Origin: Cercis canadensis
Lineage: Eukaryota > Streptophyta > Magnoliopsida > Fabales > Fabaceae
DNA: 64,000 nt
Direction: 5' to 3'
NCBI GenBank assembly: GCA_003255065.1
Contig: QAOA01000725.1
Location: forward strand, 1,027,767 to 1,091,766
The notes under the pieces were generated by a model. The model had not been told where the DNA came from and searched no databases. It saw only the letters and a list, made by a program, of their open reading frames with translations. The position numbers and the translations under genes are program-made. Shown here one piece after another: positions 44,669 through 55,528 of the stretch. The first letter of the stretch is position 1, and the number at the start of each line of letters is the position of its first letter.

Positions 44669-45100
44669 TAGTATAGAGATTTTGGCAACAGGGTTGGTTC
44701 TACTTGTAACAATGGAAACATTTTATTTGTAAGGCCTAGATTCAAAATTTATTACGAGCAATCTCTTTCTTATAGGCAATTTGTAAGTATCACGATAAAT
44801 TCTCGCTGAGACTTATGGCATGCCCAAAACCTTGGAATAGAGTAGTTTCTCCTCCACTTAAACTTTTGTTTACCTAACAAAAAAAAGTACTATAGAGTTT
44901 TTTTGCCAATAAGATTGGTTCAATTAGTAAGAATCAAATCATTTACTTGCAAGGCTTAGGTTTGATTTCTGTTTCCAACAATCCCTTCTTGATAGATAAT
45001 CTATAATTACTATTATAAACTCTCATTGAGATTTGTGACATATCCTGAACTTGAAATGATGTAGCCTTTACTTCCTAAACTTTTCGTCACCAAAAAAAAT
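44669..45100 (+). mobile_element. Two tandem SINE-like copies
   Basis: Unit 1 (about 44669-44886) and unit 2 (about 44887-45100) share TTGGTTC(T/A)A(C/T)T(T/A)GTAA, AAGGC(C/T)TAG(A/G)TT(C/T)GA-like B-box sequence and CTC(G/A)(C/T)TGAGA(C/T)TT(A/G)TG, and each ends in an A-run. GTATAGAGATTTT-like words precede each copy and recur after the second, suggesting target duplications. Confidence 0.6.
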
Positions 45101-45181
45101 GGAAGAAAAAAAAAGGTATAGGATTTTCTCGCCTCTCACAACCTTTGTTTACCTCAATTTCATTTGGATCAATCTCAATAA

Positions 45182-45668
45182 GGCTCTATTTGGGAGTTAA
45201 TTTGAAGTGAGGAGAAAGGAAAAGAGAAGAGAGGAAAGAGAAGGAAAGGAAGGGAAGGGAAAATGAGTGATTTTTCTCTCATTTATTTGGATGATTAAAA
45301 TAAGCAAAATGAGGAGAAATGAAAGGAAAAGTCGTATCGTAAAATATTTTTACTAGTTTGCCCTTTATTATTAAAATAGACATATTTAATATAAAATTAA
45401 ATAATATAATACACTTATTTGTGTGGGATATAGATGAGAAATTTTTTTGAAAAATAAAGGGGTGTAATAGTCATCTTAACATATTTCTTCTTCAAACCCC
45501 CCAATTTGGAAGAACATGAAAATGAATCAAAAAAGGAGTTGGGAGGTTGCATCCTAACCACCAGTCTCTTCTCCTTTTATAAGATAAATCTTCCAAACAA
45601 ATGAGACGAGAGTTTTATTCCTCTCGTCTCCTTTCATTTCCCCTCCAAAGCAACTCCGAAACAAACCC
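45182..45668. mobile_element. Harbinger/Tourist-type MITE, copy 3
   Basis: GGCTCTATTTGGGAGTT pairs with AACTCCGAAACAAACCC. TAA flanks both ends (45179-45181 and 45669-45671). Subterminal GGAAAGGAAGGG and CTCCTTTC tracts match the 33.6-kb copy. Confidence 0.75.
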
Positions 45669-45671
45669 TAA

Positions 45672-46494
45672 GACAAAGTATCTTTTACTATGTATCACCA
45701 TCCAACCTATATAAAGACACATATCACTTAATTTACGATGCCATAGCACACTTTGGGGATTTGGCAACACACAACAATTGTTCAACTGCAATGGATTAGT
45801 TTAAAAATCGCAAACTCAAATCTCACATAATTTATATGATGATTATCATGATCTTTAGGATAGAAAACATAATTAAGTCACATTATAGGTTTCATATTGT
45901 GAGAATATTGCTTTCTTAAGGCCACTTGATTTAGGTGTGTTCTAGCGATAAGGAAACTGAATAATTTGAAAGAGATTTTAAATTCGAAGCTTTACAACAT
46001 CAAGAGATTTGTAATTGTATACTGTTTTCCTACCAAACTTCTTACAATTACAATTTTTTATTTTCTTTCATAAAATCAAATACTAATAATATTGCTCATT
46101 TCTTAATTAAACACTAAAATGTGATCAACAATAGGTCTTTTAATCAATACATGTCAACTATATGTAACCCTAATAATCAAATCCCATTACGTATACATTT
46201 CACACACTTTTTACAATGGTCATGTGTGGCATTAAGTGCTGTCGTTTAAACTTTACTCTATATATCAAGCTCTATAATAGCTTAAAAAGGAAAATTATTG
46301 TCTTCTTGCACATTTCAACTACCTACTACCTAGCAATACATTTAATTCTTCAATGCTTTGTGGTTGACTTAACCATTGACGAGTTATAGTCTAAACTTCT
46401 CTCATAACAGTCACTCTCACAGGACTTCCTTTTTTCAACTTAGACAGTAGATATCATCATTGTATTCATATTCTCTCTCTTTAGACAGATAAAA
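45672..46494. other. Intergenic, nothing recognised
   Basis: AT-rich DNA with no convincing coding frame, RNA gene or repeat that I could identify. Confidence 0.4.
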
Positions 46495-46503
46495 TTAAAT
46501 TTT

Positions 46504-46715
46504 CGGGGATTCTATGATACTACATAAGTATACTATACTACACTGACGTGGCAAGCATACATAATTTTTATATTTTATTATATATAAAATATAATTTATT
46601 TAATTTTTTAAACAAACTTAAAAACAGTTAATTTGTATACATGCCATTTATTTATTGGTTATTTTTATGTAGTATGACATACTACATAAATACTAAAAGT
46701 ATCTAAGAAACCTCC
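46504..46715 (+). mobile_element. MITE copy 2, 9-bp target duplication
   Basis: Starts CGGGGATTCTATGATAC, ends CTAAGAAACCTCC. Flanked by TTAAATTTT at 46495-46503 and 46716-46724. Same family and orientation as the 24.4-kb copy. Confidence 0.88.
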
Positions 46716-46724
46716 TTAAATTTT

Positions 46725-48364
46725 TTATATATAAAAAATTAAGATTCAAACTTAAGAAATAATTTTTTTAAGAAATTTTAAACCAAATGTGTTGTTTAAA
46801 AAAAAAATGGGATCTAATTAGAGGATTAATTTTTTCAACTTTTTGTGACTCATATATTGATAAATACATATGATTTAATACATACAATTCTCAAATATAC
46901 CCTTTACTTTTTTTTTTTGGTCCATTATTTTAATATTGAAAATGTGAATGTGACATCAAAAAATATATTAAATTTTTTTTATATACCTGTCGACATTATT
47001 GACTTTGCTTTTATATTTTGAGGGGGAAAAAAAAGTAAATTTATAACAATGTCCAATTTCTACACACAACATTTGGTGAACAAATCATTCCACAATCCAT
47101 GCCATGGCTCTCTAGCTATCTCTCTCCTCTCTCTTATTTTTGTGATTGATTTTCCTTTTTTTTTTTTTGTCTGAGTTGGGATATTCTTTGGAGAGATCGA
47201 AATTGGGAACAAAATTTTCAAGTCAAGAACACAAGAGTTACCCAACTCCCAACTAAAACAAGCAAGATGATGGAGACAGAATGGGCAACATGTGAATGCA
47301 TCTATTGGTGCATGTGGAATTTCAGATTTCACCTAGAATTTAATGTATCTTTCAACATTAAGGTTCAGACACTGAAACACACATTTAGAATGATTCATGC
47401 TTCATCAGTCAAACTATACCAAACTTCATATATACTCACTCTCACCTTAAAAACATCATCTTTGATTTTTTTTTTTTAAAAAAAAAATGGGAAAATTAAT
47501 TCTCATTTCGTAATTTTGGGTCAAAGAGTCTCTGTCCATCAACTTTCAAAATGATTAAAATGCACTTTAAGTTGTAATTGCAATTAAGGAAATTTGAATC
47601 AAGAAAAAGGATGAAGAAAACAACTTTATGATTGGGAGCACGCTTCACTGAACTAAAACTCTTTCTCATGTTCATATATGTAATTGTCATATGTAAAATA
47701 TATAGTTATCATGTTCAAATATATTGACCTCACACACACATATACAAAATATCCACGTAACTCCAAGGATACTTTAGTAATTTTATAGGGGCAACCCAAT
47801 TAATCTCTTAAATTTCATCTTATTACACCTCTATATCCCTTTCCCTAAAAAAATTCCCAATAAAAGTCTAAAAATTATAACATTATCATATAAAAGTCCA
47901 ATTTGATTCTCACTTTATTCTTTTGGTTGCATTTCTTCCATTGTTAGCAAACTGGATTGCATTTGCATAACGCGTTTGGATAACATAGTCAAAAGCAAGC
48001 ACTTGACAAAAGTGATGCAAATTATTTATTTTTTCTTTCTTGCAACTCTCTTTTTGCAAGGAGGAATAAATACCATTCATGTCTCCGTTTTGGAGACCTA
48101 CTCATATTAATTTTTTAGATCTCATAAATACTCACATTAATTGGCCACACATATATATAGAGGGATATGTATACACGTATTTATGTATGAATGTATATAT
48201 GATGCAGAAAAATAAATTCTGCCAACTCATTGTTAGCCAAATTTTTTTGTTCACATTGAAAGATACACTGCAACTACCACATCTAACATTTTGCATTTCC
48301 TAATGTATCAACACTAATATTACATAAGAAATTGATAAAACAAAGATCCATGGAAAAATAAACA
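46725..48364. other. Intergenic, nothing recognised
   Basis: AT-rich with poly(A)/poly(T) runs. A frame on the minus strand near 47060-47332 is not similar to any family I know. Confidence 0.4.
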
Positions 48365-48373
48365 ATAACACTA

Positions 48374-48765
48374 GAATTTATATTTGGTACACTGCCAATG
48401 GGGTTTAAAGCTTACACAAGCGACTTGATTTATACAGTTTTTGTAATAAGCTCTTCATAAAAATCATCTTAATGATGATCTAGGTAGTATTAGATAGTTT
48501 ATCTATGATTAACTTTAACAAAACACGATAAAAAGTGATCAAATTAGAATTCATATTTAGAATCAATCATATCCGTTTATTTCATGTTCTTATGAATTTT
48601 GTATGAAAAATGTATTTTGGAATATAAAAAATCTTAAATTAAGATACATAAATAGATTAAGAATATTAATGTCTAAAACTTGACTTATTATAAACAGAAC
48701 CATAGAATTTCAGTCGCTTGTGTAAATATTTTACTGTCTACCGCTGGTATACCAAATAATAACTC
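48374..48765. mobile_element. 392-bp TIR element of a second Mutator-like family
   Basis: The left end GAATTTATATTTGGTACACTG and the inverted right end GAGTTATTATTTGGTATACC match imperfectly. A TTACACAAGCGACTT word lies subterminally in both ends, inverted. ATAACACTA flanks the element at 48365-48373 and 48766-48774, a perfect 9-bp duplication. Confidence 0.85.
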
Positions 48766-49230
48766 ATAACACTAATCTTTTTCTTTTGTCTATTAGAGGA
48801 TACAAATTTAAATTAAGACCACTTTCAAATTACTCAAAACACATGTCCTTATGTATTATTTGACAAATCAAGTGCAATGTGTCACTCTCCACTCTACCCT
48901 TAGAAGAATACATGCAGCTTTTTTTCTTTTAAACAAAAATTATACATATATAGTTATATATGAAGGATGAATTCTTATTTAGGGTATAAGCACAACAACA
49001 TAACTGGCTCAAGAATTTTCCATAAAGTTAAGTTTTCATGTTTAAATCTCTATTTAACCAATATCCTATATATGTTAGAAAATTAAATTCTGTACATCTA
49101 ATGGCAAAATAAAAAAGATTTATTTTATTAATTTTTTTTTTATTTTTGTGTGCTAATTAATAAATAGTAATTAAATAAAATGGATTCCTTTGCATTTTTT
49201 TGTGTGTCCACATAAGGCGCTATAAAATAG

Positions 49231-49342
49231 TAGGTAGCATATCCTCTTTTATTATCCTACCCCATTAGAGATCTCAATAAGATTTGAACACGAAATTTCT
49301 ATAATGAAATATTTCATACTCAATTACTAAAGGCTTCCCTTG
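49231..49342 (-). mobile_element. SINE-like copy related to the 25.9-kb SINE
   Basis: Read on the minus strand: a B-box-like GTGTTCAAATCTTATTGAG followed by TAATGGGGTAGGATAATA, with an upstream CTTTAGTAATTGAGTATGAAAT region in the same order as the 25.9-kb element. Diverged. Confidence 0.5.
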
Positions 49343-50258
49343 AAAATATTTTTGTGTTTCTATATATGACGACAAGTAATAATTTAGTTACAAACTAACT
49401 TCTAAAGGTAGTAGAGAGCTTTTCATGATTCCATTCAAAACAAACAACGCCTACTTACTATAAAATTTATATTTAGCTATTTATATATTTATGTTGTATA
49501 TATATCATTGCCATAAATAATTTTATTTACACATTAGGTAATTTTGCATTTTGTCACATTGATACATATGGTATATTTTTTGTGCGAGACTAATTCTCAT
49601 TCGAAATTTGATATGCCTTCACCACTAGTGCTTCCAGCGTAATTCGAACTCCTAACATTATCTTAAAATTCACCTTACATGAAGCTAAGATCAAACCATT
49701 TTCACAAAACCCCACAAATTCGTTCAATGCATCCAACTCCTTCTGTTATTCTTTGTCTGATTGAAAGAAACCACCATTGGCAAACCACTTTTATCATTCA
49801 CCTTGGGTGTTAATCGTGGATTGATCATCAACAGCGAAGGAGGCGAGGTGGTTGATTATCAGAAGGACAATATGCTAGTGAACCAAGGTGTTTGAACGCA
49901 AAGGTGCTGAGCATTCACCTAAAACCCATGAGCGGGTGCTCTGTTATGGCCTAAGAGACAAGAAGAAATAAATGGATTGGTTAGTGCTTGGTTGAGACTT
50001 TAAAAGCCAATAAACGACGGCGTATAAAGCCTTTGAACAAAGTTAATGGAGTATACAAGTTAGTGCTAAGTTGGAAAAAATATTAAATGTGTCATATATC
50101 ATTCCTATATATAGTTATTGCCATATTGGTTATATAATATAAAGAAAAGAGTTTATGCGTCTCAGGTTCTAGAACTTGAAAGTCTCGACCAAGTAGATGC
50201 CTGCCTGCTATATCATTCAAAATAACCAAAATACTTTCGATGTGATTATTCCATCATA

Positions 50259-50425
50259 TATATGATTTTCTTTTTTGATAACCCAAGAACAAGGGTTTGA
50301 CCTCAACATTTGGATAGAGCGAGACTTACCAAACATAGGGTGAGTCATTCTTGCTCCCGCTGTCGAAATACCCACATCTGTAGCTTCACGTGTAGAGCAC
50401 TTTGAGACCCTTATTTTATTAACTA
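50259..50425 (-). mobile_element. SINE-like repeat, shared with 63.0 kb
   Basis: Plus-strand words GACCTCAACATTTGGATAGAG, AGACTTACCAAACATAGGG, AATACCCACATCTGTAG and CACTTTGAGACCCTTATTTTATT reappear in order at 63019-63165. The minus strand ends in an A-run and carries a GGTCAAACCC B-box-like word. Confidence 0.55.
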
Positions 50426-51600
50426 GAAGCTTCAAACACAAGACTCTCTTCTTGTTAGAAGAGCTTTGTGATCAATTGATTTACAACTCGATTGACATGT
50501 GTACATGATTATTTTGTTAATATTTGAACACGATAGCAATATAACACTAATGCATATTTTTATCATTTCTTATGGTGTGAGTTGTGACAATCACTTGATT
50601 AAATTTTCTTTTTTTAGTACTTAATATTTTTTTGTTTCTTACAAAGTAGTTTATCATATTTTTTTGTGTGAGATTAATGTCCACTGAAACTTTGATATGC
50701 CCTAACCATTAGTACTTTCAATAGAGTTTAAACTCTTATTATCTCATAATTCCTCTCATATTGAGTTTTTATTTTAAATTTTAAAATCTTAAAATAATTC
50801 TCTTTAAAAATTAAAATTAGATATGAAAAATTGTTGGGGTGCGTGTACTCTTTTCCGAATTTCTAAAATAAAATAATAGGGATCCAAAAAAAAAAAATGA
50901 AAAAAAGGAAATTTAATTTGCTTCCGTTTTCATTTTTCGAGGCGTGAACAACTTACCTTTCCGGGGGCACGATTATGTTCCCATGCAACAACCAAGTGGC
51001 TCCCATCATGGCAAAGCCCCACGCCTGTACATTAACATTCGTTTCGTGTAATTACTAGTATGCCCTCGCCATCATCACCATGTACACAAAGGTACACGCA
51101 GAATTATGATCAAATACAAGCAGGACCATTGATTAGGTGGACCAATAATCTTTCTACCTCGCATGGGTTAGTTATTAGATGTTGACTTTTTGAGTTGAGA
51201 AGTTAAACCAAATCATTAGTTTAAACAGGTAAACGAATAAAAATCATTGTTTTGTCAATGGGTGGAGAAGTTACATTCTTCGAGGTATATTCATAGAAAT
51301 GACTAAATGGCGAAATGGTAATAAAGTAATTTTTAGTGAACAAATTTTATATTCAAATTTAGAATCTTAACTAAAAATATAAAATCAAACGATTTGTAGT
51401 TGAGTAATATTGATGTCGTCTTTAAAATTTATGAATTTTGTGTTCAAATATAAAATTATAACCAAAAATATAAAAAAAAAGTCTGAAAATACTATATATA
51501 GGTTAAGAAGACTAAGGCTACTTATGCACAAGCTACATTAATAGTGACACACACTTGAGACTATTATAATTGGTAATATCTAAGTGATATCAAAAAAATA

Positions 51601-51673
51601 AAAATTAAGTGGCTTTATTTAAATTTAAATTATCAGNAAAATTAAGTGGCTCTATTTAAATTTAAATTATCAG
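51601..51673. repeat. 36-bp direct duplication around a single N (assembly join)
   Basis: 51601-51636 and 51638-51673 differ by one base, with N at 51637. Same artefact pattern as at 2385, 22763 and 41589. Confidence 0.85.
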
Positions 51674-52710
51674 TATGCAAGTAAATAATAGTATTAGTGC
51701 AAATAGTGTGTAATTAAATGAAATTACTCATATGGTAAATTTTGAAATTTTGGAAGAGTTTCAAGATTCAACTTCCTGAAAATGACTATTTACAAAAATC
51801 TATAATTATCCTTGCTGGTTATCTATAATTACTCATATTGAACCTCTTACAAACTGTACAAACCCTTTATTGCTAGATTAGTTCATTTAAAATTTTAATT
51901 TATTTTTACATCAAAAAAAATTAATTTATTTAAGTCTAAGTATTAACAATAAAGTCCATGTGACATAACACATAATCAATCAAGTATATATATATAAATC
52001 AATTTATACTATTTAATTATATTTTGTAATGCCTCATCATAAATATAAAAATTCCATTTTTTGATAAAATTATAAATTCCATTTTCGTATGAAATTTCTA
52101 ATTATATAGATCATGCTTACCAAATAGTTCTGCTAGAGATAGGATATATTGCATTACAGTTTATACTTTTACTCATAATTATTGTAACCTTCATTAAGTT
52201 GCTAATTGAACCAAAAAAAAAAACAAAAAGAGTTGTTAATAGTAGCTCAATTTATATGAAACAAGCACACTAGCTAGTATTGATCCGACCAGATATCATA
52301 ACCTCTCTACTTTATAGGTTCACACTTCACCAATTAAACTATTGCTCATGGTCCCATGGTCAACTCGGTGGGTTGGGATTTTGGGAAGGAATAAATTATA
52401 TATATATTCTATTACAACTTCTAACTGGAAAAAAAAAAAAAAAAAAAAAACTTATGGGATCAAATGTAACTTAAATTGGAGAATTTATTTGGTTAATATA
52501 TATAAAATTAATTACTTTCCACATAGCTTTTGAAATATGAAAAAGAAAACTAAATTTTGTTGCGAACTAATAATTTTTTTTTGTCAAATATCACTTATGA
52601 TATTTTTTACTATTAGATAGAGAAAGCTATATAATTTAGTTGGGAATACTAAGAAAAGGTTTAAACTAATTGAGTTGTGTACTTAGGTATATATATATAT
52701 ATATGATAAC

Positions 52711-52768
52711 CTCGAAGGATTAATCTTGGACAAAGCCCGGAGATATCTTAGAAACAAAAAAAAAAGTA
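52711..52768. repeat. Short retroposon-like tail, second copy
   Basis: CCTCGAAGGATTAATCTTGG, then GCCCGGAGATATCTTAGAAAC and a poly(A) run; partner of the tail at about 24005. Confidence 0.5.
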
Positions 52769-53815
52769 TATATATGATAATTGATAGATATGAAATTTGA
52801 TTTTGATATATATAACAAACACTTCTCATCCAACTATAGGAATTTAGAAACGTAAACCTTAATTAATGATGTAGTAACATTTTCGCCAACAAGCAACAAA
52901 TTGATAGTCAATCATTTTTTGGTTTTTTTTTTTTTGTGCTTGTTTGAGTCCACCACCAAAAATTTCTCTCTTTAACCCCAGTTTTGCGCAGCTTAATTTT
53001 GTCTGTTGATGATTTGTAATATCATAGAAGGAGCCCCACAAAACCCATCAAGCATGAACTAATTTCATCCTTGACATACACGCAAAAGAGAAGAAAGAGA
53101 GTGAGAGTGAGAGAGAAAGACATGAAGACGATGAAGAGCAAGTGTGAGTGTGATTGCTTTCTGCACTTTTTACTCAATTGCATCTTTCTACATAATGAAA
53201 AGTAAAAGAAAGATCTTGTAGGCCAATGTGTCGTTTCTGGGCAAATTGAAAATTTGGCGGGTCTAAGTTTATTAACTTTTTTCCCATTTAACCTTTGCCC
53301 AAAGTAAAATGTAGCCAAGACTTAGGTTTTGGGCAATCTTGACTGAGTACCCCTGCGGCATGCCTCAAATTAAGTGTTCTTAGGAATGTTCTCTACTAAA
53401 AAGTAGCATTGCTTCTTGCAAAAGACATGGAAAGGGTCATGTGAGTCAAATTTTAGAACACCAATTGCGCCAATTTTTGGTCTTTAGCTTAATTTCTTCA
53501 ACAAAACAGGGTTTTGTGTTTGTGGAGATGACATTTAAGCTACTTATTTATTTTCTATATATTTGATATTTAATAAGCTACCTTATAATTGTGTACAAGA
53601 TATTGGGGGAAAGTTTTAGTTTGCTCTATTTTATATATATTTTTTACGTTTAATTTCTTTTTATCATTGGATAGAGCAAGCTAAACATTTTTACAGGAGA
53701 TATTAAGAAAATAGGAATCAAACCTAGAACCCTAATTTTATCAGAGGTCACTTAGACCAATTGTGTTATGTTATGTGTGCTTTATTTAGTTTTATTTATT
53801 CAGTAAATTGAGAAG

Positions 53816-54106
53816 TGTCAAGAACCAATTCAACCTTAAAATTTAAGTTGTTAGGTGAAGGCCCATGAATAATTTTATATCTAACACGCCCCTACAAGCA
53901 AAAACTTTTTGGGTTTGAAGTGTAGACAAAAGATAGACCCAATTATACAATGTGCTGAAATTTTAATTTAATTGAGAAAATGATGGCAGAAGTATTCAAT
54001 CTCATGACCGTTTAGTCAAAGAGGCTCTGATACCATGTCAAGAACCGATTCAATCTAAAAGCTTAAGCTGTTAAATGAAGACCCATGAATAATTTTATAT
54101 CTAACA
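53816..54106 (-). mobile_element. TRIM (miniature LTR retrotransposon)
   Basis: Two 71-bp terminal repeats, 53816-53886 and 54036-54106, each starting TGTCAAGAACC and ending TATCTAACA on the plus strand. Directly inside the right repeat (54024-54035) is GCTCTGATACCA, the reverse complement of TGGTATCAGAGC, the primer-binding site for initiator-Met tRNA, so the element points to the minus strand. A G-rich segment on that strand (TTGTAGGGGCG) sits beside the other repeat, where the polypurine tract is expected. The interior is about 150 bp and non-coding. Flanks AGAAG and AAGAG do not form a clean duplication. Confidence 0.85.
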
Positions 54107-55307
54107 AAGAGCATGTAATGTATATACACAATTTTTTAATAATATTTTGTTATCAGACAAGTTATTGGAAAAAAAAATATACTACTAACAACTAGCATTA
54201 TAGTTCTAGCTAGCAATTGGTGCAACACAGTAATTTATATGTAAATTAAGTTCACAGTAATACAAAATTATATTTATTGTAAGAATGTTATTTATCTCTA
54301 AAAGATGGCTTCTAAAAGTATATTTGACCTACAGATGCATCTGAAATTTAAACAAATTTTGAATTTATATGAAAATTTATATATTTGTGATATTTTTATT
54401 ATTAATTAATTAAAATTTCATGAAGAAAATATCACAAAAGTATACCATTAGTAGTCAATTATAAAGCAATATCCGATTTGTATTTATAATGTATTTCTGG
54501 TACTAGCTAGACCCAATACGGATTGTATGAATACTTTTATAATACAATTATTACTATGTCATTGATAATAATTTATGTGTCGTTGGATATGATCTATAAA
54601 TCAGTGTGTTAATACATTGTAATAGTTATAATATTAATTAATAATGATTATGTAATTTTTTTTTTTTGTTATAAGATAGATAGAGTTAAGTTTTCTAACT
54701 AGGGATATAAAGGATGGGTTCAAATTCCAAACACTATTATATAGAATGAGCATTCNAAAAAAAAAAAAAAAAAAAAACAAAAGTATGTAATGGTGATTCC
54801 ATTCCAAGCTTGATATCTCTAGAGGTGGGAATGGTGATTAATTTCCTACTCCATAGAATGTAATTAATGCGTCCTTTTCCTAACCTATTCTTATTAATTT
54901 TACAAAATGACCTAAACTACCCTTACTAAATATAATTTATCTAACACCCAAACCTAGTGGCGGAGCCAGCTTAAATTCTTTAGAAGGGCTAAAATATAAT
55001 TACTAATGATGTATATATTATGAAAAATTTAATTTTTGAGGGGGCTAAACATGTATTTTTTTTTTAATTATAAAAAAATTTCCCTCAATAAGGCTCTGCA
55101 TAAAACCACATCATACTTCTAATAAGGGGCATTTATGTCTTTTAGGGCTAATTATAATTTCATTCTACATTAATCCCATAAAACCACCAAATTATGGAAT
55201 GGAATAACTATTCTATTCTCATTTTAATTTATGATTTCATTTCGTGTACCAAATGAGGCATTAATGTTCGGCCTCTTAGACGCGCAAATGACTTAATTAT
55301 TTAATAA
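54107..55307. other. Intergenic, nothing recognised
   Basis: AT-rich. Contains N at 54756 at the head of a poly(A) run and no coding frame of note. Confidence 0.4.
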
Positions 55308-55316
55308 TTTTATTAT

Positions 55317-55528
55317 GGAGGTTTCTTAGATACTTTTAGTATTTATGTAGTATGTCATACTACATAGGAATAATCAATAAATGAATGACATGTATACAAA
55401 TTAACTGTTTTTAAATTTATTTAAAAAATTAAATAAATTATATTTTATATATAATAAAATATGAAAATTATGTATGCTTGCCACATCAGTATAGTATGAC
55501 ATACTTACATAATATCATAGAATCCCCG
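55317..55528 (-). mobile_element. MITE copy 3, 9-bp target duplication
   Basis: Inverted copy of the 24.4- and 46.5-kb family: starts GGAGGTTTCTTAGATAC, ends ATAGAATCCCCG. Flanked by TTTTATTAT at 55308-55316 and 55529-55537. Confidence 0.88.

Larger units (their letters stand above)
48775..53815. other. Intergenic with scattered SINE-like repeats
   Basis: Gene-poor, AT-rich. Includes SINE-like copies at about 49231 and 50259, an assembly join at 51637, a poly(A) run at 52429-52450, and a retroposon tail at about 52711. A segment around 49790-50040 is GC-richer and codon-like in places but shows no family I recognise. Confidence 0.45.

Noticed and set aside
47060..47332. 90-codon minus-strand frame
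   Set aside because: Composition looks random (poly-Lys from a poly-T run) and no domain was recognised.
52280..52533. Two overlapping plus-strand frames
   Set aside because: Both run through a poly(A) tract; they overlap in different frames and resemble no protein.
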